Assembly: GCA_007922225.1 (NCBI GenBank)
Contig: ML680098.1
Span: 1,860,001 to 1,924,000 of the forward strand
Direction: 5' to 3'
Source: Emydura subglobosa
Lineage: Eukaryota; Chordata; Testudines; Chelidae
DNA length: 64,000 nucleotides
In this document: positions 1 to 13,243 of the stretch, piece by piece
Layout of the letters: each line of letters starts with the position of its first letter
Position numbering within the stretch: the stretch's first letter is position 1
Notes under the pieces: generated by a model
Database searches by the model: none
What the model was told of the DNA's origin: nothing
What the model saw: only the letters and a program-made list of their open reading frames with translations
Made by a program: the position numbers and the translations under genes

Positions 1-54
1 GTCATTTTCAAAAGCCCTTCCCCCGCTACAAATTACATTGCCTTGGAGGAAAGC

Positions 55-78
55 AAAAAAAAAAAAAAAAAAAAAAAA
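55..78 (+). repeat. (A)24 homopolymer
   Basis: An uninterrupted run of 24 A. No retroelement body is recognised immediately upstream, so I treat it as simple repeat. Confidence 0.9.
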
Positions 79-718
79 TCCCAATTCCAAAAAAAAATTT
101 TGCAAAAGATACTCACAATTTTTCAACCATCCTTAGTAGAAAAGTCAACCTAGGTTGATGTGGGTTACTTTAACTGGACATTCACTATTATGATTAAAGA
201 GCTTGTTGGATAAAAGATGCTTAGATATTTGGTTATCATCATTTACACCATACTCAGACAAAAAACACATCTCTACCAAAAAAAGAAACCAAAAAACCAG
301 CACCCCAGTCCAATTTTTTGAATATTAACATTTGAACGGCATGCCTAGTTTGTTAAATGTGACAGATTTTACTCAATTTAATAAAATGACAAGAAACGAC
401 ACGTCATGGATAGAATAAAGATGCTCACTCTGCAATATGGAAATAACCTATTAAATAGAGAGATCTGATGATTACATTCCTGTATAATGTTTCTTTAAAC
501 ACATGCTCACTGTTATAATGATATGATTATTGTACTATCTTGGATCTTTACATAGCAAGGATCTGTAAACCTATTAAAACTAACTAAATAAATAAACAGG
601 TAGAAAAGCTCGTTGGAGTATATTTTCAAAATAAGGTTTAAGTGAGGACTAATGCACATATGTTTCTATCTAGCCAAGATTTTAAGCAGGTGCTTAATTC
701 CCAGCATATGAGTCATAT

Positions 719-734
719 CCCCCCCCCCCCCCCC
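719..734 (+). repeat. (C)16 homopolymer
   Basis: An uninterrupted run of 16 C in otherwise AT-rich DNA. It is length-unstable and prone to sequencing error. Confidence 0.9.
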
Positions 735-3642
735 TGGAAGCCAAGAGGGCTATGCAGGTGATTCAAGTTAAGCACATGCTTACATGCTTTGCTTGAATGG
801 AACTGTAACTCCTAACCATATCTTTAAAAGTTAGTCTCAGATCCTGCCACTGCATAGGGGGGAAGGGAAGGAAAGCCACCCACAAAGGGACCAGGCAATT
901 CCACAGTGTTCCATTTATCGACTTTTCACCAGATGGTATCATCAGAATAGTGGAGAAGAGAAGTTTGCTTCCCAGATTACAATAAACTCAAAAAAACCCC
1001 AAATTGCCATTTATCAGTAGAATCAGTAGTCACCATTTCAAACCACCACCATTTTATATGAAACTAAAGCCCTCTTTAAGTAACAAACAAACAAGGGACA
1101 TAAATTAACTTTAATACGCTCATTTAGTTAACAGCTTGAACTTTACTACAAACATTTCTGCTGCGTTCGCCAAGTAGCCACGACTGTGCCATGACCGGTA
1201 ATCTGCAGCTGTCTACATCTCTGCTGAAATGCAGCATGAACCCAAGTGCCCACATCTTAGTGCCCCATTTGGCTACGCTAACAAAATTAATGGTCTTGTT
1301 TCCCTCCTCTTCTCCCATTCATGCTTTGAGGCAAAACTGTTCCAAGTACAAAACAAAAGAAATCATCATTTATTTTTAATAAGATGTAGATGTAGTGCAG
1401 ATAAGAAGAAAATAAAGCTTTCACATGCAGAATCTTCCAATGCTGGCAGTTTTAAGAGATGCAAAGTAAATTTGGAAGGGGCTGCCAATTATGTGTTAAG
1501 CCCCTAGACCTTTCTTAAGGGCAATCACAGAAATACCTGAAGCAAAAATTACCGTTAATGGGCCCACTGAAACACAGAATAGCTATTTTTACGATGCTAT
1601 TTAAAAAAGCCTCCCACAGGGCATCTTTAACAATCATCAGGCTCTGTATTATCAGTAATTGATGAACTGCATGAAGATATTTAATGTTTAACCAACCCAC
1701 TGAACGTTAAACACAACTGTGTCAATAAACACAATCCTGATGTCCAGAGCAGGGGAGATTCCCCAAGCTGTAGAGGGACAGGATAAGTCTCTCCAGCACA
1801 TCTCACACCCGAAAGTGTGGCTGAATGACGTGTCCAAAATGAGATCTCTGTCCTTCCTCCCATTCGACTGCCAACCTCACATAAGCCAACATGGAGGAAA
1901 GCAACAGCAGCAAATCAAATTAATTCAGCAGTCCATCCCTACTGAGCGCACCCTGTCAGCTTGTGCGCTTTTCTCAACAGGGATGGAGTGAAGCACATGT
2001 TCAAATGCTTTGCTCAACTGGGGCCCTTAAGCAGCTCCACTAGCTCTAACCAACCATTGAAGAAGCACACAGTGGCTGGGTCAATGGCCACAGAGGATGG
2101 AGGAATGTGCATGCAGCCCTTACTCTGCGATCCCAAGTAAATTTCAGATCTCCAACCTTTGGCTCTTCACCCAGGGAAGTGAAATGTACCAATTGGCTCC
2201 CAAGGGTTTAAAAGGGAAGTATTTCCATCCTTATGGAATCTTCCCTGTTTTTTTCGTATCCAGGAGGATACTGGTTCTAAGGATTATCAGCTCAAGACAA
2301 CAGTCTACCTTGTAAAAAAATAAACCATGTTAAGCCAGCAATCCAAGAGATGCATTTCTTGAATAAAAACAAACCTAAAGCAACCAACTGACCCAAGTCA
2401 CTGTGTTATAGTTGGGGAAAATCAACTATCAAGTAAGGTTTCACAGGTCCAACATCAAAATTAAACTCATGAAACAAAGTGGAAGCAATGCTGGACTACT
2501 GCTGGATGTTAAACAGATTCTATCTTCTGAATGCTTATAACAGAAATGCAACCAACTGAAAACTCATTTCACATAATACCCTTTGTTTACGGAAGGGCAC
2601 ACACTACTGCACTAGTTGGAAGGCACACCCAAAAGATGCTCTGGTGATCAACACACATGAAGCAAATGAGATGCCAGCGCTATTCCTGCTCTTTGTCAAG
2701 TATGATCATTTAGTGACCGAACAGTAAAGAAAACCCAACACTATCTTCTGAGAGGTTTTTTTTTTTTAAATCTGAAAAAATTAAGGCATACATAAAGCAA
2801 AACTAAGTCTCATCTTCCTTTCTCTTTCTGTTTTTTTTCTACTGGAGAAGTTTGGTTTTTAAGCAGCTCAGCTTCTTTACTTGTTACCAGTCCTTTTGTC
2901 TTCCCATATCAAGCAGATATGAAATCGGATGTAATTCAAAGCTAATTCAGTCTCTAATTAATTTGGGATCTTAATGGCCCTGATCCTACACGTTAACTCT
3001 AATTTTTATCATGTTAAATACTTCACGAGTGTGCCAAATTCTTGCTAATCTGGATCAGTTCTTTTCAGGAGTTTTTAATAAGAGAAAAAAAGAGGATGCC
3101 AAAAAAAAAAAAAAGTTAAACAGATTCCCTCATGACAACGCTCCCAAGAGCGAATAGATAAAATAAGTGGTTTCATTTATTTAAGGGATAGAATGTATTT
3201 GTCTTTTGGAAAGAAAGTTGGATTAATTTTCCAGATTACCATACTAGGCCCTATGGAACTCTAGCTCTATGTCCACTTTTTAACAACCCCCCCCCCCCCA
3301 GTAAAAAAAATACATTATTAAATACATTATTAAATGGTGACTATTACAAGTGGGTGGCTCATTTTAGATATTACGTTTGAGAAAGGCAGACATAAAAAAC
3401 ACAGTTATTTTTAAACCGGAAGCTTTTTTAATGGAGCCAATTTATAAGAAGAGTAACTGAGGGCAGAATTCTGCAGATGAAATGAGATATAGCAGATACA
3501 TGAGTGAATCGGATAAAGGCTTAGCAGCATGAGTTTGGGTTTGATGCATCCTTCACAAATAAGAAAGCTGCAAGAATTATGCAGGCCATGCCAAACTCCT
3601 GCCAATAAAACCTATAAACCACAGCAATCTGCACTCCCTATA

Positions 3643-3717
3643 TCAAATTCTGCCCTCAATTATCCCACTGTAAATTAGCTCCAGATTTATACCAACATAA
3701 CTGAGGGCAATATTTGG
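3643..3717. repeat. Ancient palindromic repeat copy
   Basis: The left half (tctgccctcaattatccc) and the reverse complement of the right half (attgccctcagttatg) match, giving an imperfect inverted repeat centred near 3680. It resembles dispersed copies at 4190-4300, 55841-55912 and 57401-57472, which share short inverted segments around a CCATTGAAG-like centre. The family resemblance is partly from recall of reptile genomes. Confidence 0.4.
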
Positions 3718-3719
3718 AG

Positions 3720-3722
<3 letters not shown>

Positions 3723-3762
<40 letters not shown>
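3723..3762 (+). repeat. (AC)20 microsatellite
   Basis: Twenty uninterrupted AC dinucleotides. Confidence 0.97.
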
Positions 3763-3765
<3 letters not shown>

Positions 3766-4094
3766 CTCAACAGATTAGTGTTGTCTCCATAGAGCAGTGG
3801 GTCCATGTAACAGCAAAGTTGGGGAAGTTTACATCCTGGATCTGACAAGGAGAAGCCAGTTTAATGGCCAATTCTTCACCAACACCATTACAATATCACT
3901 ACATAGTTTGGCATGATCTTCATGAAAGAGGACCGATGTTTAAAAATATACATGCCAGAACTGAGACACACTGTCAGAAAGAGATGTTACAGTGAAACTT
4001 GCCCAGCATCTGCCCCTCACTAGACCTAGCTCAAACTAATGCTATTAGTTTCCCATTTTTGTCAAGATGACAATCACAAGTGGGTGGAAGCTGG

Positions 4095-4185
4095 ACTCAG
4101 AGATTAGAACACAGGGCCAAGAATCAGTCAGTACTTCTGGGTTCTATTTACAGCTCTACCACCCACTCACCGTTAGCAATTTGTA
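4095..4185 (+). repeat. Probable MIR SINE fragment
   Basis: The text running from an acttctgggttct motif through cagctctaccacccactca resembles the central part of a MIR SINE in forward orientation. It is diverged and partial. It abuts the palindromic repeat that begins just downstream. Confidence 0.4.
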
Positions 4186-4232
4186 TAAAACCTCTACTTC
4201 AGTGGAGGAGTGAGACTTCACTGACTAAATCA

Positions 4233-4263
4233 GTGTAGCTCCATTGAAGTTATGGAGCTACAC
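4233..4263. repeat. Perfect hairpin in ancient palindromic repeat
   Basis: GTGTAGCTCCAT, a 7-base loop, then its exact reverse complement ATGGAGCTACAC. The 12-bp perfect arms form the core of a longer diverged repeat (about 4190-4300) of the same type as the copy at 55841-55912. Confidence 0.6.
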
Positions 4264-4811
4264 GGATTTATACCACCACACCTTTATAAGACCTAGCCCT
4301 ACACATTTTTAGAAAAATGAACATAATGACATTCTGAATTTCTGTTAACAAAAATGTTAACTTGGTAACAAAACTGGGTTCTCCAGACCTCTATGAAAGG
4401 AGGAAGTGAAAATGGGTATATGTATTCATCTAAACTGAATTTGTTATGAGAAACAGGACTGTGTTTTCCTACATAGAACATTCACAACTGACTGTACATT
4501 TTTAAAGCGTGTCAGAGGAATATATTTTTCCTTATCTGAAACATATCACATCTAGAGAACGCAAATGACAGTTTGTGTTAAGTTTCTACAATAAACTAAG
4601 AGGGCTGTCAAGTTTGATGGCATATTAGTTTGTCACTTGTAACAGGCAAAGCTGTGTGAGAAGATTAGACAATGCTACATAATTTAATAATTTTATCATC
4701 TATTCTACCTGACATCACCAGCTATTACTCATCACTCTTGCTGCCTATAGTAGCCGAAGTGCCAGATGCAGAACCTCCTTAGCCCTGACTAAAATGAATA
4801 TGTTCTACACA

Positions 4812-4840
4812 ACACACACACACACACAGACAGACACACA
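4812..4840 (+). repeat. Interrupted AC microsatellite
   Basis: An AC-rich run interrupted by cagacaga. The small open frame across it encodes only His/Thr repeats and is not a gene. Confidence 0.85.
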
Positions 4841-7285
4841 TACAGTTGCCTATTATACAGAAAGCCCATTTAGCTTTACACACTGTCAGAATACAAGCTC
4901 TGTAATTTCTGGAAACCATCAAGTCTATCAGATCAGAGCAGCTCCTTTACACAGCCACTGTGGAACCAGCTCAACCCATGCAACTCTAATCACATTAAAA
5001 ATATATAATGCGTACTATAACCCTCTAATCAAATTCACAGGAACAGAGCCTTAAATGTTGACCCTCTGCAGCAGATGGATACAGGGAGGAACCTATGGAA
5101 TGAAAAGCATTTATTTGGCAGCAATTTGTTTCGAGATAGCCAGCTACCTGTGAGGTATCACTAGAGCCATGTCCATTCTATTACCCTGAACTAAGAAGAA
5201 ATGTAAGTATCAACAAAAGAAGGATTAGGGTGGGACGGCAAGGACATCTGAAAAACAAGCAGCAAATCAGCCAAGTCCCCTCACATGAAATTATCTGGTT
5301 CACTTTATCATTTTCTTTCTAAACACAGCTGCTAATTCTACAGCTCCAAGAAAAAGTAGGAACAGATGAGAGGTGAACTATATATATAAAAAGATACTTT
5401 GAACTAGCTGGAACCAGAATTAGAGTCTCTCCTTCTATGAAATCCAAAGTTTCCAGTCTGATGATGTCTCCTGGATCTCTGCTATGCCTCCAGTTTCAGG
5501 CTGCAGGAGGAGGAAATAACCAAATCTCCCGCTTTAAGTATTGTGCACTCACCATATAATCTGGGAAACAAACTATTTCATTTTTATTAGTCAACTATAG
5601 CTGCTCTCCTTATGGTCATAAAATACCTGAAAAAGGGGGTGAGAGGGTTAGATGTGTTTTTAATAGACCCACAGTCCTGTATTTTTTACACATTTGTAGA
5701 ATTCTTGGGGTTGACCAGAACTCACGCTCACATGCCAGCAGCCTTTAGAAATTAGATCATCTACCCAAGATGCCATTTACAGAAGCAACAATCTGTCAGT
5801 GATCAGAGTTTCAATTCTGCTTTAAGCCACCTTTTGTGTTCAAACTTTTGCCAGCTGCTAAAAGCCACAAGGGTTCACCAGGGCTCGGATAAACCCCTAC
5901 AGGACACCAGTGTGCAGAAGACACACTGGTAGATCTCCACCTACACTGAGGTGATCCCCCTAGACACCAGCAAGAATGGTTTTATGTCCACAATCTGCCA
6001 AAGGTGCAATGCAAAGCAGCTGCACCACAAGAAGAATCCAAGCTTACAGATGTTTAGAATAATTTTTTACTAGATCCCAATTTTCTAGAGAACAACATCA
6101 TTATTAAATTCTATAGGACTTCAATAAATACCAATCAGACCCTCACGTGTGGGGGGGAGCAGTGATGAGGGGAGGGAATAAAACAGTTTTATAACTGAAG
6201 TTTTGTTCATACCTAAGCTCACTTGAGGCTTTAACAATTCCTTTCTGAGGAATTTGGGCATTTCCTGCCTTTATTATTATTATTATATCATCTGCTGTTT
6301 GATGTAAAGGTTTATTTCACCCCATCAGAGCGTTTATCATCAGGGTAATCTTTTAGTAATGTTGTCTGTGAAGTTGGGCCCCGCGTTTGTCCTACACGCA
6401 ATTCAGAGAGTGTGAAAGAATGTTTTCAGAATATCTGGGACTCCTCTTTTGAAGTTTTATCTCCAGCTAGGTTTAAAATTTTGACAGAGCTTCACCGTAC
6501 AGAAACAAAACAACACCACTTTCCCCTCATCCTGTTAAGATTAGAAAAAATCACTAATTTCATGCTGTAAAGCAGAAGGGGAATGCCCTCCCTGACTTTA
6601 GTTTCAAAATGCAACAACAGACTTGCCTAAAAGCTACTTTTAGGTAGTTTTAACAGCAAACACTTTTAGGCCAGCCTTGGCTCAAAGCCACCCACAAGAC
6701 ACCGCCACAGCAACAAACAGTTATAAACTTGCCCCTCTGGTGGCAAGGATCCCGTTTTTGTTTATGGAGACCTCTTTTTGTTATTGGATAACAAGGGGGA
6801 CCGCCAAAACACAGCTTTAATGAAAGTATAAATCAGAGCGACAGTCCCTCAGGGGAGCAAATCCACCTGGCTGTGTGTTCCTTACAGGCTGTAAATGGAT
6901 ACTCACCCCCTTATCAGTATTTGCTCTAAGCAAACTAGTTTGTTTATTTTTCCTTAAAGTTACAGATATTTGCATCACTTTCCATCCATTTGATCTTTGC
7001 AATGTACCCATTTGATTTTTGAAGTCATTGCACAAGGAGTAGGAGGTCTAAAATGATTTATCTAAGATATGGATAATTTCTGATTTACCAGATGATTCAA
7101 ACCTTGAACGGAAAGAAAAATATTCAGAGGCCAAATAAAGAAGAGCCAATCCATCATTTGGCTCTTGGGTGCCTCCAAGGTTGCTAATTAGGATACTAAA
7201 TAACTGACTTGATGTTCCATATCACAGATCACAAGTTCCGCTTCCAATTTCCATCAAGTGTTATTACGGATAACAGATCTACCTG

Positions 7286-7307
7286 CTAACTAACTAACTA
7301 ACTAACT
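7286..7307 (+). repeat. (CTAA)5 tetranucleotide repeat
   Basis: Five tandem CTAA units followed by ct. Confidence 0.9.
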
Positions 7308-8493
7308 GCTGCCAATTATAGCATTACATTCCTGATGCAATGCCCCTGGTATAGTCAAATAACATATTGAAAACACAAAGCTGGCTCTTCCTTTAAACAA
7401 TATTCCCAACACTAAATATTAAAAAGGCACAGTTAGCATTTCAGCCACCAACAGAAACTGCAAGGAAGACCACAGATGTAGTGAGCACAAGAGACAGAAC
7501 TGACAAAAATTGATAAAAACTTCATCACATGGCTGACACCCCATATATCAAAGCCCTAAATCTCATTCTCTGCTTGCCTCCAATTTCCATCAAAGCCTGC
7601 CAGCTGCACATTTATTGAGAAGTTTGTGATCTGACAGCCACTGTATTACCAACATTAATGATGCATCAGTCTCTAGAATTACTGGGGAAACAGTCCAATT
7701 GATTTTATTACTATTATACAGAGTTCCTCACATTTCATTTCAGGCAGCTTCCTACCACAATTTTTAGCAATAACTAAAAATGCAACACAGCTGACACACA
7801 ACATACTGAGGCTAAATATGGTAACCATAGCTTTATTCCACCCCATTCTCTCTTCAGAAGAGCATGGAATCCTTGATACCCACTATGTTACCCATGATTT
7901 ATTGGTCCATAACTGAATCACTTAGACACTGTGATATGACAAATGGCACACACTAATATTCATTCATTTGGCCAAGAAAGCCAAAAAATGGACCTATGAT
8001 GTCTTCTTGTACCAAGGAAGCCAGTTTTTACCAAGTCCGATAAACCATTGCTATTGATTCTAGATAAAAATTCTGGAAAATGAAGATAACTGTTAAAATT
8101 GACCTGCCAAGATGGAAGAATTGCATTTGTCCCATTTTGCCTCTCTATATACTATAAAGAAGGCCTAAGAGATTTTCTTACTATTAAAAATTCAGGTCTT
8201 GTCTGCCTTTTCTCCATGGACAGCTCTATGCATTCATAGAGAACAAATAGCATGACAACACCACAAACACTAAGAAAGGGAAATGTGATGTGTTAAATCA
8301 TTAAAAGCTATTCTTCTTCGTACCTATTTCATTTAAATTTTTTTTTATCAACAGTTGGAAAGCTAGATCTCTTTCTGAAAGTTCCAACACCTCTTCCCAT
8401 TCAATTATGAGCTCTGAAATTTCCCATCCCAGTTCCCACTTCTCTGGTCCTAAGACAGGACTTGATATTCCACTTCTAATCCTTCTCAGATTT

Positions 8494-8517
8494 AAAAAAA
8501 AAAAAAAAAAAAAAAAA
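8494..8517 (+). repeat. (A)24 homopolymer
   Basis: A run of 24 A. No retroelement body is recognised next to it. Confidence 0.9.
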
Positions 8518-10200
8518 GGTGAAAAAAAAGTGTATTCATGAGAAATACTTCATATCACCTAAAAAAGCCAAAAAGGCACTAATAATTTTCCTCTCCCAGC
8601 CTGCAGCAATCTTTCAAGCTAGTTGTGATTTTCAATATTCGAAAGGCAAAAATCTCTCTAAATATTAACACTCTCCTTCCTTCCCCAGAGCTGAGAAATA
8701 GCTCTGTGTAGTTCAAAAGCTTGTACCTTCCACCAACAGAAGTTATCTTTTATTAGACAATTACCTCACCTATCTTGTCTCTTTTTAAATATATGTCATT
8801 AATATCAGTTTACAATAGTAAGGTACAATCTACAACACGACAGTAAAAAGTGTGCACACATTAAGTGGAAAAAACAAGACAAACAAAATGATACTTTTGC
8901 ACTTTACTATACAGATGCCATTTATGTGACAAAAATAGGCTGGAAAACTATGACTGCATTGAGTGTCATTAAAAATTGAATCCGAGGAATCCATTCCACA
9001 AATGCCTTCAAACAAGCCATTGCAATTTTGTTAAGAATGATACCATTATTGGTTAGCTTAAGTTAGTGTATCTGGTTCCACAGAAACCCCTCCCAACTCT
9101 GCAGCAAGATCTCAAATTACAAGCATTACATATTGGAAACAGCAAACTCTTATTGGCTAACTGACTGAGAGGGAAGGAAGATGATTTCAGCTGTCTGTGG
9201 AACCACTGGCTGTATGCAAATTAGCTCTAAGGAATGCTATTGTTTCTCTTAATTTAATATTTATGAATGGACTACAATGAGATATACATGCAATTAGATT
9301 GTTTCTTTATCGAAAAACGCACGCTGCAGAATATTTAGTCTCTATTTTCCCCTTCCACAAGGCTTCCCTCATCCTCTCCCTAGTCACACTGCCATGAAGG
9401 TGAACAGATTTGGGATGAAGGCTTGTCTCTGCTAAATTCTCCTCTCAAATCTGAGTGTACACTTTTCAGTAAGGGCAGCTGAATTGCTCCTTTACTGTTT
9501 ACTCAGCTGCTATTAACGTATTTAACAAACATTCCCCTGGATTCATACTACTCCTTCAAAATGTACAACCATATCCTTTAGCATTCACTTTAGGGATGGG
9601 TATAATGACGAAAAGTTTACTCCTTATAGATATGATGAAGATTCGTTGGCTGATGTTCACTGCTAACTGGAGGAAAAGTTTTCAAAAGGAAATTGAGTTT
9701 TCCTATTGCATGGGATTTTTATATCCTTGCATTCACTCTCCTTAAGCGGAGTAACTTAACATGCTAGGACTCCATAAAGAGTAAGCAGTCCCTACACAGG
9801 AATGAATGGGGAATATTTCATCTCTTTTCAGGAGAAAAAACCATAAGGAAGGACCAGAAAGCAGAATTTCCCAGTATTGTCTCCATGGTACTAGATATGC
9901 ATTTGAGCTACCATATTTGGGTAAACCTAAATGAGGTTATTGGCCCATCATACATTTTTAAACCACTTAATATACAAATGTCTAAAAATATTCACAATAA
10001 TTGTTTTGCAATACTTGTAACAGCCCAAGAGCCTGCAACTCTAATGGATACATCACTGAATTGGGAACAGTTTCTATAATTGTTTAAAGGCAGACACGCA
10101 ACATGCATTTACCGGTTTATTCTTGAATTACTGAGTACAGCTCTAGGCATTAAGAATGAAAGCCTGAAAAAACTAGTAACTTAGGCATTTCAGTTACAAT

Positions 10201-10234
10201 CTGTTAAACACATTGGGCACAATGTGTTTAACAG
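10201..10234. repeat. Perfect inverted repeat (hairpin)
   Basis: CTGTTAAACACATT, a 6-base loop GGGCAC, then the exact reverse complement AATGTGTTTAACAG. Fourteen-bp perfect arms are unlikely at random in one spot. It is not part of any repeat I recognise. Confidence 0.8.
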
Positions 10235-11664
10235 GGCACATCTGAAGTTCAATCTTTCCTCAAATTCTATATTTAGTATCAAGAACCAAAATGACACACT
10301 TTGCTTATGCTATTTATTTGCACATGCTGCTGACCCTGTGTGGCTTTTAGATTTAGCTGTTTTCCAAAATGCAAACTGACTTATTCTATAGGTCAAACAC
10401 TAGCATGTGCAAGCTGATAAAGATCACCCTAAACTGGGACTTTTATCTCCCCATACAGCTGGCATGGAGACAGTCATGGTAGCTAATGTTTTGGATTATT
10501 TAAAACCAAAAAACACTGCTTAAGTGTAAAGTCCTTAATATTCATGAAATCTCTTTTGCATCTGATTAGTTCCCCCTTCCGCCCCCCACATGCTTGATTT
10601 ACTACATTTTTACCAGGTCCAAAAGGAAGCTATGTAATATATTTTTTATTATGCATTTGCCACACTTCACCATCTAGGGAAGTTTTATCCTACTGGAAGT
10701 TAGAAAATGGAAGTTTATTTGCCAGAGAAACTGACTGAACTGCAGTTATGTGCTTTGCTTTCAACTCAAGCCACCCAGTTCACTTATTATTAAAAGCAAG
10801 TTACACCAGGATAATCTGGTCTGATAAGTTATCATTACATTTTATAAAAATAATAGGCCTCCAGGGAAGGGACAGGAAGGATATATAAATGGAAAATGAG
10901 CCCTCAGAGACTTCATATACCAATAAAAGCCTTAGACCCACATCCTTAAAGTTATAAGTTCAAATGCTGTCATGACAACCATATGCAGATAATATGATGT
11001 CAAATAAATATCACATTAATGACATCTTATGTCAAAAAACTGACTTAACAGAACCAGCTCAATAACTCTAGACCCTGGTCTTTGAAAGATGCAAGACTGT
11101 GTTTATCTTGTGAGAGTAGGCTCACTGAATTCTGTTGAACTATTCATATCACTAATGTTAAACATCATGGTTAAAGCATTTGCAGAATTCATGTCCTAAG
11201 AGATATTTTCTCCCCTTTTAATTACTCTTTATAATTTAAACTTTAAAGGGACACTCAGTTGAAAGTACATTTTTAATAGACTATTTTAACTAAGAGTGTT
11301 TTGGATTGTTAAATATGAAAGTTCTTTTAAAAATATGCCTTTTTGCACTTCTGTAAGTTCAGGCAAAAGAAAAAAAGCAAGTCAGTTTCATATTGGTTTA
11401 CATTGTTTCTTTACTTGTTTTTTAAAACAAAAAAACTTTCCACTGGAATTTTTAAAACTCCACAAAAGCATCAAGCCCTAAATTGGTAGAAATTTGTTAT
11501 CAACAGGATGACTTACATGTGCTAATTGTGCATATGTGTAACCCTTAATTACCATTGCCTGAAAGAAACAAGCTTCAAAAGAAAAAGGTGAACACAGCCT
11601 GTCTTGTCTTTGGTTCTCAGGCACCACAGTTTTCATCAGGGATGGCAGTCAGTAGCACGTGTGA

Positions 11665-11697
11665 TTTTTATTTATTTATTATTTATTTATTATTATT
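11665..11697 (+). repeat. T/A-rich tetranucleotide-like repeat
   Basis: Alternating TTTA and TTA units, a low-complexity simple repeat. Confidence 0.75.
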
Positions 11698-12373
11698 AAA
11701 AACCATTATAACCTCCAACCTATTTATACACATTCTATGAAATTGCTACTTTTCAGAAAGCCTAAAAAGTTAACAGAACACTGCGCAACTGTGTTCCATT
11801 TTTAACAATTTACATTCACCCTCAAGTCACACATTTGTTGTTATATTAACTTTTCCAACCACATGATGACAGAATTCACTAAAACGTCTCAAACTGGCCC
11901 CTGATAATCCCCTCAGATGGGAAGATGTTAGTGAAATGCTTGCTACACTGTATAGCACAAGGTAAGTCTCATTAGCTTCTATTAAAAATAGAACTGAACC
12001 ATTAATATAAGAAAAACCCATAATTATTATTCATTTGGGAGTAAGAAGCTTTTATTGTATACTGTCATGTGGGGGCTCTTTGAAGGGGAAGAGAATTAGC
12101 TAAAAACAGTTTAATATTTTGAACTCCTCAGTGGTAATAAATAAGGCCCAACAGTGTTGGCAAAGTTAACCACAATCCTGGGACCTGATCCAAGTCTCCC
12201 ATGACAATAGGAAAAATATTAGAACTATAACATTCAAAATATTATTTAACTTTTAAAGTCTTAGCACAGTTCAAAGTCTCCTTTGTTCCAGTTTCGCCTC
12301 TGAAAATGTCAGTTACATTCCAAACTATTTCCTCCTAATCGTGTGCAATATTATCTGAAGAGTCTTAAGAACC

Positions 12374-13243
12374 ACCATGCTGGTTCAGCCTAATGATCCA
12401 TCTCGCCCAGAATCCTATCTTCCGATAGTGGCCAATGCCAGATGCTTCGGAGGGAATGAGCAGAACCAGGCAATTCATCAAGAGATCCATCCCCATCATT
12501 CAGGGTATGTCTACACTGCCGGCAGCACCGCTGGCAGTGTGGGATCGATTTTGCAGGTTTGATTGAGCGGCAGTGAAGACCGCTCAATTGAACCCAGAAG
12601 TCGATGCCGTTAATCCACCATGGCAAGAAACGTAGTGCTGCGCAGTGCAGTGGGGACGTCACGGTAAGTAGACGTTGGGAAGTCGACGGGAGATACGCAA
12701 GCCTGTTGACTGCCGCCAAAATCCACGGTAAGTGTAGACCAGACCTCAGTCCAAGCTTTTGGCAGTCAGAGGCTTAGGGACACCCAGAGCTTGGAGTTGT
12801 GTCCCTGTCCATCTTGCCTAATAGCCACTGAAGGACCTATCCTGCACAAACTTATCTCAGTTTTTTTTAAACCCAGTTGTACTTTTGGCCTTCACAATAT
12901 TCCCTGGCAATGAGTTCTACATTGTGCATTGTGCGAAGAAGTACTTCCTTGTGTTTGTTTTAAACCGGCTGCCTGTTAATTTCATTGGGTGACCCCTAGT
13001 TCATAATGTTACGTGAAGGGGTAAATAACACTTCCTTATTCAATTTCTCCACACCATTCATGATTTTCTAGATCCCTATTATGCACTCCCAATCATCTCT
13101 TTTCTAAACTGAAGTCCCACTGATTTTAATCTTTTCTCGTATGGAAGCTGTTCCATATACCTAATCATTTTGGTTGCCCTCCTCTGTATTTTTTTTTTCT
13201 CTAATTCTAATATAGCTTTTTCAAGACAGGGCGACCAGAGTCA
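12374..13243 (-). mobile_element. CR1 LINE fragment, split by a MITE
   Basis: On the plus strand this reads as the reverse complement of the 3' part of a CR1 non-LTR retrotransposon. Recognisable blocks are gtggccaatgccagatgc, ctaatagccactgaagg, a ggccttcacaatattcc block, ttaatttcattgggtgaccc and ggaagctgttccatatacc. It lies on the minus strand, is truncated and diverged, and has no reverse-transcriptase frame. A Harbinger MITE at 12503-12745 interrupts it, and removing the MITE plus one 3-bp duplication restores continuous CR1 sequence. The family call rests on recall of amniote CR1 sequences. Confidence 0.8.
12503..12745. mobile_element. PIF/Harbinger-type MITE, 243 bp, TSD TCA
   Basis: The element begins GGGTATGTCTACACTGCC and ends GTGTAGACCAGACC. 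TCA lies immediately outside both ends (12500-12502 and 12746-12748). A 3-bp TNA duplication is the hallmark of PIF/Harbinger insertion. Inside is a hairpin near 12558-12590 (ttgattgagcgg ... ccgctcaattgaa), very like the one in the MITE at 63696-63974. It has no coding capacity and must have been mobilised in trans, plausibly by relatives of the autonomous element at 22272-26186. Confidence 0.85.

Larger units (their letters stand above)
1..3642. other. AT-rich noncoding stretch
   Basis: No gene is recognised here. Open frames are all under 100 codons, overlap on both strands and resemble no family I know. The tract holds an A24 run, a C16 run and shorter homopolymers. Phrases such as ttaagcacatgcttac near 770-785 look like remnants of old interspersed repeats. 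It could be intron or intergenic DNA. Confidence 0.6.
4301..12373. other. Long noncoding stretch without genes
   Basis: About 8 kb of AT-rich sequence. I see no convincing exon, RNA gene or intact transposon, only simple repeats (AC near 4812-4840, CTAA near 7286, A24 at 8494) and one perfect hairpin at 10201-10234. Open frames are short and unrelated to known proteins. It may contain conserved enhancers, which cannot be judged without alignment. Confidence 0.55.

Noticed and set aside
1124..1507. Overlapping short frames on both strands near 1.1-1.5 kb
   Set aside because: The sequence looks complex and might be conserved, but there are no splice sites or recognisable residues to support an exon.
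12390..12719. 109-codon minus-strand open frame
   Set aside because: It spans the junction of CR1 and the MITE and therefore cannot be a real gene.
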